Source: VRUE01 sp036276735
GTDB lineage: Bacteria > Actinomycetota > Thermoleophilia > Solirubrobacterales > 70-9
DNA: 64,000 nt
Assembly: GCA_036276735.1 (NCBI GenBank)
Contig: DASUOH010000041.1
Coordinates: forward strand, 24,528 to 88,527
Direction of reading: 5' to 3'
The notes under the pieces were generated by a model. That model was not told where the DNA came from. It was given only the letters and a program-made list of their open reading frames with translations, and did no database searches. Position numbers and translations under genes: made by a program. How positions within the stretch are numbered: position 1 is the stretch's first letter; each line of letters opens with the position of its first letter. Shown here one piece after another: positions 42,426 through 50,635 of this stretch.

Positions 42426-44702
42426 CTCGAAGCCGCCGTCGCGCAGCAGCTCGGTGACCTTCTCCGCTGCGAGCGGCCGCGAGAAGAGGTGGCCCTGCGC
42501 GTAATCGCAGCCGAGTCGGCGCAGCTCGGCGACCTGCGCCTCGCTCTCGACGCCCTCGGCGATCGCGTCGAGCGACAGCGCTCGCGCCATCCCGAGCACC
42601 GCCTCGACGATCGCGGTTCGCTCCCGCTCGATCCCGAGCCCGTCGATGAAGCTGCGGTCGATCTTCAGCGCGTCGAACGGGAACCGGTTGAGGTAGGCAA
42701 GCGACGAGTAGCCCGTTCCGAAGTCGTCGAGAACGAGCCGTACGCCGAGCTCGCTCAGCCCCCGCAGCGTCTCGGCCGCACGCGCCGACTCCTCGACCAG
42801 AACGCTCTCGGTGACCTCCAGCCGCAGGTTGACCGGGTCGAGGCCGGTGCGGGCGAGGATCTCGGCGACCGAATCGGCCAGGTCGGGCCGGGCGACCTGG
42901 CGCGCCGAGAGGTTGACGGCGATGTCGAGCGGCCTCTGGTCGGGACGCCGCTCGTGCCAGCCGATCGCCTGGCGGCAGGCGGTCTCCTGCACCCATCTGC
43001 CGATCGGCTCGATCAAGCCGCTGTCCTCGGCGATCGCCACGAACTCGCCGGCGTCGAGCACGCCGCGCTCGGGATGGCGCCAGCGCACCAGCGCCTCGAG
43101 CGCGACGATCTCGCCGCTGTCGAGCGCGACAAGCGGCTGGTAGCGCAGCTCCAGCTCGTCGCGGTCGAGAGCGTGCCGCAGCTCGCGCTCGATCTCCAGG
43201 CGGCGCATGGCACGAGCCCGCATCTCGGCATCGAATACCTCGCAGCGCCCCCGCCCGCCTTCCTTTGCTCGGTACATCGCGGCGTCGGCATCGCGGATCA
43301 GCATGTCGGCGTCGACCGGTTCGCGGGTCGAGGGACGGGCCACCGCGATCCCGATGCTGGCGGTGACGAAGTGGTCGGCGCCGCCCATCGAGTACGGCCC
43401 CGTGAACGCATCGGCGACCCGACCGGCGATCGCGACCGCCTCGTCCTCGTCCGTGAGCCGGTCGACCAGGATCCCGAACTCGTCGCCGCCGAAGCGGGCG
43501 ACGATGTCACCCGGCCGCAGGTGGGCGCGCAGACGCGGCGCCACCGCCCGCAGCAGGTCGTCGCCGGCGTGGTGGCCGATGCTGTCGTTGATCAGCTTGA
43601 AGTGGTCGAGGTCCAGGAAAAGGACGCCGACCGGCGAGCCGGAGGCCGTCGCCCGCAGCAGTGCCTCGCGCAGCGAGTCGAGGAAGCTGTGCCGGTTGGG
43701 GAGGCCGGTGAGAGCATCGTGCAGGACACGGTGCCGCAGCGCCTCGTCCGCTGTATGGCGCTCGAGGGCGTCGGCGAGCACATTGGCGGACGCCTGCACG
43801 AAGTGGACGTCCTGCGGGGTGAAGCGACGCGCCTCGGTCGAGTGGATGTCGAAGACCCCGAAGGGCAGCTCCTTGCCGGCGATCGGCACTGCCAGGCTGC
43901 TGCGGATGCCCAGCGCCTTCAGTGAGGGCGGCATCGAGAAGCGGCGCTCGGTGGACCAGTCATCGACGATCACGTGCAGTCGGGAGTCGAGCGCGGCTCC
44001 GGCGTGCGAATCGCGAGCCGCGCTGGCACGATGCTCGAGTCCCAGCCCCTTCGCCTCCCGCCCGGCACTGAGCTGCAGCCGCCTTCCCTCGGGGCCCGCC
44101 TCCCAGACGCAGGCCGCCTCGACGCCGTCGATCTCGGTCATCAGCGCAACCGCCTTCTCCCGCAGCTTGGCCGGCTCCCCGTCCTGGAGGGCGTGGCGCC
44201 CGAGCCGTGCGACCGCCGCCTGCTGAGCCGCGGCGCGGCGCAGCTCCCCCTCGGTGTTCTTGCGGTCGGTGATGTCATAGAGGACCCCGTGCCAGACGGG
44301 TGTCCCCTGGTCGTCGGGCTCGAGCACCGCCTCGTCGAGGATCCAGACGACGTCGCCGGAGCGGGTCGCGATGCGGTAGTCGATCGGCGGGCCGGTCCCT
44401 CCTTCAGCCGCCTTGCGCGCCTCCTGCTCGAGCACCGCCTCGCGGTCCTCGGGGTGGAGCTGGCGCACCCAGAGGTCCGGATCGGCCATCCACTCCTCGG
44501 GGCTGTAGCCAAGGATCTCCTTGATCTGGGGGCTGACGTAGCGCCAGCGACCACGCTCTCCCAACTCGCAGGCGTAGACGATCGCGGGCAGCCGCTCGAC
44601 CAGGCGGCGGTAATCGTCGCCCGCCGAGGAGATCTCATCGAGGAACTTGGTTACCCGATCCTCGGGCCAGCCCGGCCCCCCCCTCTTGGTGTTGTCGACC
44701 AC
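42402..44702 (-). CDS. PAS-GAF-GGDEF-EAL cyclic di-GMP signalling protein
   Basis: A 766-residue soluble sensor. Residues about 30-150 are a PAS domain (IVYACELGERGRWRYVSPQIKEILGYSPEEW plus PAC). Residues about 165-315 are GAF. Residues about 320-490 are GGDEF with an intact active site (RFGGDEFGIL) and DALTGLPNRHSFLD. Residues about 500-760 are EAL with EALVRWRHP, NLSARQV, DDFGTGYSSLAYL and AEGVES. Both cyclase and phosphodiesterase motifs look intact, so it may be dual or one site may be regulatory. No TM segment is seen. It shares the signal with the HD-GYP and riboswitch at 59 kb. Confidence 0.95.
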   Translation of the reverse strand: MVDNTKRGGPGWPEDRVTKFLDEISSAGDDYRRLVERLPAIVYACELGERGRWRYVSPQIKEILGYSPEEWMADPDLWVRQLHPEDREAVLEQEARKAAEGGTGPPIDYRIATRSGDVVWILDEAVLEPDDQGTPVWHGVLYDITDRKNTEGELRRAAAQQAAVARLGRHALQDGEPAKLREKAVALMTEIDGVEAACVWEAGPEGRRLQLSAGREAKGLGLEHRASAARDSHAGAALDSRLHVIVDDWSTERRFSMPPSLKALGIRSSLAVPIAGKELPFGVFDIHSTEARRFTPQDVHFVQASANVLADALERHTADEALRHRVLHDALTGLPNRHSFLDSLREALLRATASGSPVGVLFLDLDHFKLINDSIGHHAGDDLLRAVAPRLRAHLRPGDIVARFGGDEFGILVDRLTDEDEAVAIAGRVADAFTGPYSMGGADHFVTASIGIAVARPSTREPVDADMLIRDADAAMYRAKEGGRGRCEVFDAEMRARAMRRLEIERELRHALDRDELELRYQPLVALDSGEIVALEALVRWRHPERGVLDAGEFVAIAEDSGLIEPIGRWVQETACRQAIGWHERRPDQRPLDIAVNLSARQVARPDLADSVAEILARTGLDPVNLRLEVTESVLVEESARAAETLRGLSELGVRLVLDDFGTGYSSLAYLNRFPFDALKIDRSFIDGLGIERERTAIVEAVLGMARALSLDAIAEGVESEAQVAELRRLGCDYAQGHLFSRPLAAEKVTELLRDGGFELLGNAAR

Positions 44703-44733
44703 ACGGGCACTATCGGCCGGTGAGGAGGTTCCT

Positions 44734-45648
44734 TTATCCGTAAACGCCCATGGTCCAGTGGGCCGCGAGCCCCCGGTAGGGCGCGTAGGGGGCGTAGAAC
44801 TCCTCGACCTCCTCGACCGTGGCGCGGCGGCCGAGCCGGGCGAGGCGGCCGACCAGCTTCAGGTAGATCAGGTCGCCGGCCGGCAACGAGTCCGGATCGC
44901 CGCGTCCAAACAGGCCCAGGCACTGGACCGTCCAGGGACCGATCTCCCGCACCGCAAGCAGGCGCCGGTCGGCGACGGGGTCGGAGAGGTCGCAACGGCC
45001 GCTGGCCACATGGGCGGCGACGGCGCGCAGGGCGAGCGAGCGGCCGGCGGAGAGTCCGAGCTGCTCGAATTCAGCCGGCGCCCGGTCGGCGATCGCGGCC
45101 GGCGCCGGTACGTCTCGGAGTGCCCGACGATCGCCATCGAGGCGCCGACCCCAGCGGCCGACGATGCGGCGTTGGATTCGCGCCGCCGCACCGGTCTCGA
45201 TCAGCTGCTTGACCACCGCCCAGGCGAGCGCCTCCCACGGCCAGGGCCGACGCCGCGGCCGCAGGTGGGGACGACGGCGCAGCAGCGGCCCCAGCAGCGG
45301 GTCGCGACGGAAGCGCCGGTAGAACTCGCCGAGGTCGTCGTCGACGCCGAGCGCGAAACGCATCCGCTCGATGGCGACCTGCAGATCGGCGGGGCCGGCC
45401 GCACGCGACGGCTGGGGCGGCAGCGATCGCGGCGGCGCGACCGCGTCGAGGTCGACGGGCTCGGCTCGTAGGACGATGCGCTGGCGCGTCGGTTCCCAGG
45501 CTCGGACCAGCACCGGGCTGTCCCCGACGTGGAGCAGACGTGCGGCAACTCCGCCGCGCACTCGCATGACGCCGTCCTCGCCGCCGTAGGCCGGGAGGCG
45601 GTAGGGAGAGGGAGGCGCGACCTCGACTTCGAGGGCGCCGGCGCTCAC
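44734..45648 (-). CDS. AlkA-like DNA-3-methyladenine glycosylase
   Basis: A 304-residue base-excision glycosylase of the HhH-GPD superfamily. The HhH-GPD core is VREIGPWTVQCLGLFGRGDPDSLPAGDLIYLK (residues about 236-267); the aspartate in PAGDL is the expected catalytic residue. WEALAWAVVKQLIETGAAARIQRRIVGRWG precedes it. The N-terminal third is less conserved. It removes alkylated bases. GTG start, overlapping the 91-residue gene by GTGA; downstream follows the GGDEF-EAL gene after 31 bp. Confidence 0.85.
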   Translation of the reverse strand: MSAGALEVEVAPPSPYRLPAYGGEDGVMRVRGGVAARLLHVGDSPVLVRAWEPTRQRIVLRAEPVDLDAVAPPRSLPPQPSRAAGPADLQVAIERMRFALGVDDDLGEFYRRFRRDPLLGPLLRRRPHLRPRRRPWPWEALAWAVVKQLIETGAAARIQRRIVGRWGRRLDGDRRALRDVPAPAAIADRAPAEFEQLGLSAGRSLALRAVAAHVASGRCDLSDPVADRRLLAVREIGPWTVQCLGLFGRGDPDSLPAGDLIYLKLVGRLARLGRRATVEEVEEFYAPYAPYRGLAAHWTMGVYG

Positions 45649-45920
45649 CGGTTACCGAGCAGGTGAACGTCGACCAGAAAGGAGCGGCTGGCCACCACCT
45701 TGGCGGGGCGCTCGCGGCGGCCGAACAGGCGGCGAGAAGAGGCCCGCCGCGAGGTCGCGGCCCCCACGGCACGGACCGCGGCGACGGTCGCCGCTCCGGC
45801 CAGCACCCCACCCGCCGCGGCGATCGCGACGGTGCGGGCCTCGCTGCGCAGCGCCGGCAGGGGCGCCTCCTCGCGCGGCAGGACGCGGACCGCAACCGGC
45901 TCCAGCTCCATCTCGCTCAC
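45645..45920 (-). CDS. Small hypothetical protein with one TM segment
   Basis: A 91-residue protein with an Ala/Val-rich hydrophobic segment (TVAIAAAGGVLAGAATVAAV, residues about 30-49) followed by an Arg-rich patch (ATSRRASSRRLFGRRERP) and a C-terminal VVASRSFLVDVHLLGNR. GTG start at 45920 overlaps the acyltransferase stop, and its stop overlaps the glycosylase start, both by GTGA. The function is unknown. Confidence 0.55.
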   Translation of the reverse strand: MSEMELEPVAVRVLPREEAPLPALRSEARTVAIAAAGGVLAGAATVAAVRAVGAATSRRASSRRLFGRRERPAKVVASRSFLVDVHLLGNR

Positions 45921-47080
45921 CCGGTCGACTGTAGCGAGGGCGTCGGCTCCAGTGGCTTTTCGTAGATCCGGTAGCGCTTGACGACCTTGCCCCCCATGCC
46001 TTCCATTGCCCGGTTCATCGGCCCGTTCGTCTCCAAGATCCAGCCGGTCTCCCCGGCCGGGACGCCGTCGGGCCTGGCGCTCTCCAGGTGCTTGAGGTAG
46101 AGGCCGGCGGCGACGCCGCTGTGCCGGTATGAGTGCTTGACGCCGAGCGCGAACACCCGCACCCGGTCGATCTTGCGCTTGGCGAGCAGGAACTTGAGCC
46201 AGCCGAGCGGGAGCAGCCGTCCTCCCGTCTTTGCCACAGCCTGGTTGATGTCGGGCAAGGTGAAGGCGACGCCGACCGTCTCACCGTCTTTTTCGGCGAT
46301 GAATCCCCAGTCTTCGTCGAGCACCTGCTTGAGCAGCTTGGCGTGGAACTTCACCTCGGCGTCGGTGGCGGGGACGAAGCCCCAGTTCCTCGACCAGGCC
46401 TCGTTGTAGACCTCGGTGAAGCGGCGCATCTCCTCGCCGAGGTTGCGCTTGTCGAAGTTGCGGATCGCCACCCCTTCCTCGCGCAGCGCCTTCTGCGCGG
46501 CGGCGTGGATCTCGGGCGTGAACTGATCGCCTTCGGCGAGCTCCCCAAGCGCGAGGAACCACATCAGCAGGTCCATCGCCTTCCCGAAGCCAAGCCCCTC
46601 GACCAGCTCGCGATAGAAGGGCGGGTGCCAGGGCTGCAGGATCATCGGCCGCAGCTCAAAGCCGTCGATCAACAGGCCGAGCTCGTCGTTGGTCGTGAAG
46701 TCCATCGGGCCGAGGACACGCTCGCGACCCCGCTCGCCGAGCCACTCCTCGGCCGCATCGAGCAGCGCCTTTGCGACCTCGCGGTCGTCAACCGTCTCGA
46801 AGAAGCCGAACATCCCATCGCGGCCGCCCTGGAACTCATCCCAGCGCTCGTCGATCTGGGCGGTGATCCTGCCCACCGGCTCGTCGTCGCGTTCGGCCAG
46901 GAAGTACTCGGCTTCCGCGTGCTCGAAATAGGGGTTCTTGCCGCGGTCGAGGAACTGCATCCGCTCGTAGATCAGCGGCGGCACCCACTGCGGGTGCTCG
47001 CGGTGCAGCCGGAAGGGGACCTTGACGAAGCGCTTCAGCTCGCGCCGCGTACGAACCGGGCGGATGGACACGCTTGCCAC
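45917..47080 (-). CDS. GNAT-like acyltransferase, possible bacterial ceramide synthase-type
   Basis: A 387-residue protein of a large GNAT-like family with N-terminus RPVRTRRELKRFVKVPFRLHREHPQWVPPLIYERMQFLDRGKNPYF. GRITAQIDERWDEF and MFGFFETVDDREVAKALLDAAEEWL follow, then PWHPPFYRELVEGLGFGKAMDLL. The C-terminal half has a second acyltransferase-like region with VGVAFTLPDINQAV and GVKHSYRHSGVAAGLYL. From memory, the Caulobacter ceramide synthase bCerS is a GNAT-like acyltransferase that acts with serine palmitoyltransferase; the head-to-head SPT-like gene makes a similar role plausible. Start GTG at 47080 (or 47071). Confidence 0.65.
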   Translation of the reverse strand: MASVSIRPVRTRRELKRFVKVPFRLHREHPQWVPPLIYERMQFLDRGKNPYFEHAEAEYFLAERDDEPVGRITAQIDERWDEFQGGRDGMFGFFETVDDREVAKALLDAAEEWLGERGRERVLGPMDFTTNDELGLLIDGFELRPMILQPWHPPFYRELVEGLGFGKAMDLLMWFLALGELAEGDQFTPEIHAAAQKALREEGVAIRNFDKRNLGEEMRRFTEVYNEAWSRNWGFVPATDAEVKFHAKLLKQVLDEDWGFIAEKDGETVGVAFTLPDINQAVAKTGGRLLPLGWLKFLLAKRKIDRVRVFALGVKHSYRHSGVAAGLYLKHLESARPDGVPAGETGWILETNGPMNRAMEGMGGKVVKRYRIYEKPLEPTPSLQSTG

Positions 47081-47104
47081 GGCAGCGCAACCTACACTCC
47101 CGGC

Positions 47105-48361
47105 ATGAGCGACTCGCCCAGGGCGGCCGTCGACGTCTTCGAGAAGGCCCGGAGCCACGACCGGCTGGAACAGCTGGAAGCGGCCCGTGAGCACGACCTC
47201 CTCCCGTACTTCCGCCTACTCACCTCGCAAGCCGGCCCGGTGGTCGAGATGGAGGGCCGGGAGACGATCATGCTCGGCTCCAACAACTACCTGGGGCTGA
47301 CCGGGGACGAGCGGGTCAAGGGCGCCGCGCGCGATGCGCTGGAGACGTACGGGACCGGGGTCACCGGCTCGCGTCTGCTCAACGGCACGACGCCCCTCCA
47401 CGTCGCCCTCGAGCGCGAGCTGGCCGAGTGGATGGGGACCGACGACGCGATCGTCTACACGACCGGATACCAGGCGAACCTGGGCTGCATCGGGACGATC
47501 CTCGAGCCGGGCGACACGGTGATCTGCGACTCCGGCAACCACGCCTCGATACTCGACGGCTGCCGGCTCTCCGGCGCGAAGCTGCGGCCCTTCCGCCACA
47601 ACCGGATGGAGAAGCTGGAGAAGATGCTGGAACGAGCGGCGCAGGATGGCGGCGGCGTCCTGGTCGTGGTCGACGGGGTCTTCTCGATGGAGGGCGATCT
47701 CTGCGACCTGCCGCGCATCGTCGAGCTCTGCCGCGCCTACGGCGCTCGATTAATGGTCGACGAGGCCCACGGCGCGGGTGTGCTGGGAGCGCGGGGGGCC
47801 GGCGCCTGCGAGCTGTTCGGCCTCGAGGACGAGGTCGACCTGCGCATGGGCACCTTCTCCAAGAGCCTTGCCTCCTGCGGCGGCTTCATCGCCGGCCCGG
47901 CCGAGGTGATCGAGTACCTGCGGATCGCGTCGCGGTCTTTCATCTTCAGCGCCTCCGCCGTACCCGCGGCCGTCGGCGCCGCACTCGGGGCACTGCGGAC
48001 GATCCGCTCCGACGGGCCGAGGCTCTTCGAGGCCCTACTCGACAACGCCGAGTACCTACGCGAGGGCCTGCGCGGCCTCGGCCTCAAGGTGATCGAGCCG
48101 GGGACGCTGCCCGATGGAAGCGTCGCGACGACCCCGGTCGTGCCGGTCATCGTCGGCGACGACTGGCAGGCGGTGCTGCTCTGGAAGGCCCTCTTCGAGG
48201 CGGGCGTTTACACGAACGTGGCCATCCACCCGGCGGTGCCACCGGGTGGGGCGCTGCTGCGCACCAGCCTGATGGCTACCCACGAGCGTGAGCACCTCGA
48301 GCGCGCCCTGGACATCTTTTCCCAGACCATCGCGAATTTCCCTGACCTTCCGCGGGGATGA
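47105..48361 (+). CDS. Serine palmitoyltransferase-like alpha-oxoamine synthase
   Basis: A 418-residue PLP enzyme of the AONS/KBL/SPT family, condensing an amino acid with an acyl-CoA. The SPT-like segments are NNYLGLTGDE, GTGVTGSRLLNGTTPLH (residues about 79-95), YTTGYQANLG, GNHASILDGC, FRHNRMEKL, VVVDGVFSMEGDLCDLP, VDEAHGAGVLG and the PLP lysine GTFSKSLASCGGF. The LNGT and FRHN features point to SPT rather than BioF or KBL (glycine). The likely reaction is serine plus palmitoyl-CoA to 3-ketodihydrosphingosine. The ATG at 47105 lies 25 bp from the divergent acyltransferase. Confidence 0.85.
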   Translation: MSDSPRAAVDVFEKARSHDRLEQLEAAREHDLLPYFRLLTSQAGPVVEMEGRETIMLGSNNYLGLTGDERVKGAARDALETYGTGVTGSRLLNGTTPLHVALERELAEWMGTDDAIVYTTGYQANLGCIGTILEPGDTVICDSGNHASILDGCRLSGAKLRPFRHNRMEKLEKMLERAAQDGGGVLVVVDGVFSMEGDLCDLPRIVELCRAYGARLMVDEAHGAGVLGARGAGACELFGLEDEVDLRMGTFSKSLASCGGFIAGPAEVIEYLRIASRSFIFSASAVPAAVGAALGALRTIRSDGPRLFEALLDNAEYLREGLRGLGLKVIEPGTLPDGSVATTPVVPVIVGDDWQAVLLWKALFEAGVYTNVAIHPAVPPGGALLRTSLMATHEREHLERALDIFSQTIANFPDLPRG

Positions 48362-48386
48362 TGGCGGTGAAACGCCGCCGCCGATA

Positions 48387-48402
48387 TACCCCGGTCGGGG
48401 TA
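48387..48402. promoter_or_regulatory. TACCCCG-GT-CGGGGTA palindrome, terminator or CsoR-like site
   Basis: A perfect 16-bp palindrome 26 bp after the SPT-like stop codon; a small GGCG-GTGAAA-CGCC hairpin (48364-48377) lies between. It may end the SPT-like transcript, but its sequence also resembles the TACCCC...GGGGTA operators of CsoR-type copper/nickel repressors. No csoR gene is nearby, so this reading is weak. Confidence 0.35.
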
Positions 48403-48407
48403 GTTTG

Positions 48408-48433
48408 GCGCTTGTCCAGAATCGAACAAGCGC
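48408..48433. repeat. Hairpin in mIHF upstream region
   Basis: GCGCTTGT (48408-48415) and ACAAGCGC (48426-48433) are perfect 8-bp arms with a 10-nt loop, lying 60 bp upstream of the mIHF promoter. It may belong to the SPT-like gene's 3' end. Confidence 0.5.
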
Positions 48434-48494
48434 TGGGAGCCGAGAAAAAGGTGCTCTTAGCGACCGCGCCGCCAGCTCATTGACGAGGTCGGGG

Positions 48495-48524
48495 TTGACG
48501 CGGTCGGGGCCGAGGGCATAGCTT
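48495..48524 (+). promoter_or_regulatory. Candidate promoter of mihF
   Basis: TTGACG (48495-48500) and TAGCTT (48519-48524) with an 18-bp spacer make a plausible sigma-70-type promoter, predicting transcription from about 48531 and an 80-nt leader before the start at 48614. Confidence 0.45.
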
Positions 48525-48613
48525 CCACTCCGCGCCGACCGCCGCCGGGAGCTGGACAGAGCGGGGCCGATGCAACCCAGTCAGTCAACCCAAGCCCCAA
48601 GGGAGGATTCTCC

Positions 48614-48976
48614 GTGGACGTAGCTTCGATCGCCCCTGCCTCGACGACCGCTCCGGCCGTCCAGATTCCGCAGCACATGCAGGCGCTCGCCCGCGCCAAT
48701 CGCGTGCGGCTGGCCAGGGCCGAGCTGAAGCGCTCGATCGCTCGCGGCGAGGTGGAGGTCGCCGACGTGATCCGCGATTGCCCCTGGGAGACCGAGAGCA
48801 TGACCCTGGCCGAGCTGCTGACCAGCCAGCGCCGCTGGGGGCGCGCCCGCGCCCGCAAGCTGCTGCAGAGCCTCGGCCTCAGCGAGAACAAGCGACTCGG
48901 AACCCTGACGCCCCGCCAGCGCGCCCTCCTCTCCAGCGCGCTCAACGCGAAGACGGGCGAAGTTATCTTCGCCTGA
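48614..48976 (+). CDS. mihF: Actinobacterial integration host factor mIHF
   Basis: A 120-residue nucleoid-associated protein of the mIHF/sIHF family. The core HMQALARANRVRLARAELKRSIARGEV is the N-terminal helix pair; LAELLTSQRRWGRARARKLLQSLGLSENKRLGTLTPRQRALL is the conserved H2TH DNA-binding region. The N-terminal 20 residues are extra. The GTG at 48614 has GGGAGGATTCTCC upstream. It bends DNA and organises the chromosome. Presence of this gene is the best single marker that the host is an actinobacterium. Confidence 0.9.
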   Translation: MDVASIAPASTTAPAVQIPQHMQALARANRVRLARAELKRSIARGEVEVADVIRDCPWETESMTLAELLTSQRRWGRARARKLLQSLGLSENKRLGTLTPRQRALLSSALNAKTGEVIFA

Positions 48977-48984
48977 TCGGCGGC

Positions 48985-49041
48985 CTGCCCCGGCAGGGGG
49001 TTCCGCTTAAGACGCTCCACCCCCTACCGGGGCAGGCCCCC
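48985..49041. repeat. Palindromic element, convergent terminator (family 2, short form)
   Basis: Arms starting GGCCTGCCCCGGCAGGGGG and ending CCCCCTACCGGGGCAGGCC match at 18 of 19 positions with a 19-nt loop. Read on the minus strand, the loop is TGGAGCGTCTTAAGCGGAA, matching the TGGAACGTCTT and TTAAGTGGAA flanks of the long element at 4602, which looks like this short form with about 55 extra bases inside. It sits between convergent mihF and the membrane gene at 49024, whose stop codon falls in the right arm. Confidence 0.75.
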
Positions 49042-49431
49042 TGCTCGGAAGGAGAGGCCTCCAGAAGCTTTTCTGAAGGCACGCCGGAGCGCGATGAACG
49101 ATGCGATGAAGGCCGTCACCCCGGCGGCTAAGGCGATGAGGAGGATCGTGCCGGCCGCGTAGAAGAGAAGGCCGGTGACGAGGACGAAGGCGACGCCGGC
49201 CAGCAGCGTCGTGTGGGAGCGGTAGCCGGCGAAGTGCTCGCGGACGGAGACCTCCAAGCCTCCAAGCGCCCCCAATACAGCCCCGACGCCGATCGCAACG
49301 GGGTTCTGGCTGACGAAGCCGACCCCGAGCAGGACGATGCCGGCGAGGATCGTCAACTCGGCCAGGGGGAAGGTGCCCCAAGGAGCTGGAGGTCGCTCGT
49401 CTGCCTTCTGCCTAGCGCTCAACGGCCGCAA
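49024..49431 (-). CDS. Four-TM membrane protein
   Basis: A 135-residue protein with about four hydrophobic segments (FPLAELTILAGIVLLGVGFV, then AIGVGAVLGALGGL, HTTLLAGVAFVLVTGLLFYA and ILLIALAAGVTAFIASFIALR) and a short basic C-terminal tail. The last residues (GGLPR) are encoded by the palindrome at 48985. It overlaps the coiled-coil gene behind it by 20 bp, and the two are co-oriented. The function is unknown. Confidence 0.6.
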   Translation of the reverse strand: MRPLSARQKADERPPAPWGTFPLAELTILAGIVLLGVGFVSQNPVAIGVGAVLGALGGLEVSVREHFAGYRSHTTLLAGVAFVLVTGLLFYAAGTILLIALAAGVTAFIASFIALRRAFRKASGGLSFRAGGLPR

Positions 49432-49897
49432 GCCGCCCGGCTAACGGGCATCCCGACGAGATTCTGACGCGCCACCAGCCCATCAGCATCCCGAGCAAGC
49501 CGTAGCGGGGCAACGAATGCCAGTGACCGCAGCCCGGAGCGCCGACGTCGTCGCGGGAGACCTGCACCCACTTGAACTCGGCCGGAGCGGCGAGCATGCG
49601 GTCGACCAGCTCCCTGTTTCGGGTCTCCAGCTCGCCCTGCTCGCGAAGGGCATGGCGAGCGTCCTCGACCCGACCCGCAAGGGCGTCGCGCAACGCCTCG
49701 AGCTCGCCCAGGTCCAGCGCCCGAGGGTGACGGGCGAGGGCGGGGACATCGGTCTCGATCTGCAAGCGCGGGAACGCCTCGGCAGCCAATGCACCGAGGC
49801 GCTGCTCGAGACGGCCGATCTGCCGCCTCAACTCGGCGCGTGCCAGGCGCTCGTCAACGAAGACCGGATCCTGTTGCAGCTGTTGCAGGACAGTCAC
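49412..49897 (-). CDS. Conserved coiled-coil protein
   Basis: A 161-residue protein. The first half is a helical coiled coil (ELRRQIGRLEQRLGALAAEAF), then LGELEALRDALAGRVEDARHALREQGELETRNRELVDRML, and the end is compact: FKWVQVSRDDVGAPGCGHWHSLPRYGLLGMLMGWWRVRISSGCPLA. The KWV, GCxxWH and GMLMGWWRVxISSGCP segments are, from memory, conserved in Thermoleophilia proteins of unknown function. GTG at 49897 was chosen. The conserved Cys/His residues may bind a metal. Confidence 0.65.
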   Translation of the reverse strand: MTVLQQLQQDPVFVDERLARAELRRQIGRLEQRLGALAAEAFPRLQIETDVPALARHPRALDLGELEALRDALAGRVEDARHALREQGELETRNRELVDRMLAAPAEFKWVQVSRDDVGAPGCGHWHSLPRYGLLGMLMGWWRVRISSGCPLAGRLAAVER

Positions 49898-49916
49898 GAA
49901 ACAGAGTCTAAGCGCT

Positions 49917-50015
49917 CGGGGGCGCCTGGCCAAGCAGATCAAGGACGCAGGGAGCGTGGCGTGCTCTGCACGCAAGCGACCGAGGACGCCGATATGCGCC
50001 GGTCAGGCGCCCCCG
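49917..50015. repeat. 99-bp palindrome between the Mla-type operon and the coiled-coil gene
   Basis: Outer arms CGGGGGCGCCTG (49917-49928) and CAGGCGCCCCCG (50004-50015) are perfect complements. An inner hairpin GCGTGC-TCT-GCACGC (49959-49973) lies between. The right arm includes the stop of the B3/4 gene (50003-50005), so its C-terminus (SGGA) is encoded by the palindrome. It probably ends the long minus-strand operon. The 105-bp gap 49898-50002 holds nothing else recognised. Confidence 0.65.
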
Positions 50016-50635
50016 GATTCGAGGGTCGTCTCGACCATCCACAGCGCCTCCTCAACCGCGATCTGCGGTACGGAGCCGACCTGGACCGCGACCACAGCGA
50101 TCCGCCGCGTCTTCTTGTCGACGTCGTAGTCATCGCCGGTTGGCCCGAAGAGAAGCGCGACCGGCCCGCGCTCATCGGCGATCGTCAGGGTTCCATGCGG
50201 CAACTTCCCGGGCCTCCCCGACAACGACTCGCCGGGGCCCGAGTCGCGAATACAGAGAGCGCCGGTCAGCCGGTCAGCGTCGAATGCGCGGAGGGCGACA
50301 CCGGTCTCCACCGTCGCTATCGCCAGCGCATCGGCCGGCAGCCCGTGCGTCACGAAGCCACCATCGCGGAGCCGGTCGAGCGCTAGTTGCTCCACCGGCG
50401 TGCGAGTGCGGTCGGGGTCGAGGCCGATCTGGCGAAAGAAGACACGGTATGCCCAGGGAATCGGCCGTTCGCGCAGATGGATCGCGTGCGACCCGTAGAA
50501 GCGGTCCGACAGGTCGCGCAAGCGTCGCCGCACCGGCTCCGGGCTGCGACCCGGGCGTCCGACGATCTCGATCCAGGCGATGCCGAGGCCGGGGAACTCG
50601 GCCGCCAGGTGGGGTGCGACCCATCCCTGCGTCAC
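50003..50635 (-). CDS. B3/4 domain protein (PheRS beta-like editing domain)
   Basis: A 210-residue stand-alone B3/4 domain protein. It has FPGLGIAWIEIVGRPG, RFYGSHAIHLRERPIPWAYRVFFRQIGLDPDRTRTPVEQLALDRLRDGGF, and later ATVETGVALRAFDADRLTGALCIRD. The B3/4 module in phenylalanyl-tRNA synthetase beta edits mis-acylated tRNA; stand-alone forms may be trans-editors or have another ligand-binding role. GTG start at 50635 overlaps the redoxin-like gene (GTGA). It is the last gene of the RND/Mla-type operon, with no clear link to transport. Confidence 0.8.
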   Translation of the reverse strand: MTQGWVAPHLAAEFPGLGIAWIEIVGRPGRSPEPVRRRLRDLSDRFYGSHAIHLRERPIPWAYRVFFRQIGLDPDRTRTPVEQLALDRLRDGGFVTHGLPADALAIATVETGVALRAFDADRLTGALCIRDSGPGESLSGRPGKLPHGTLTIADERGPVALLFGPTGDDYDVDKKTRRIAVVAVQVGSVPQIAVEEALWMVETTLESGGA

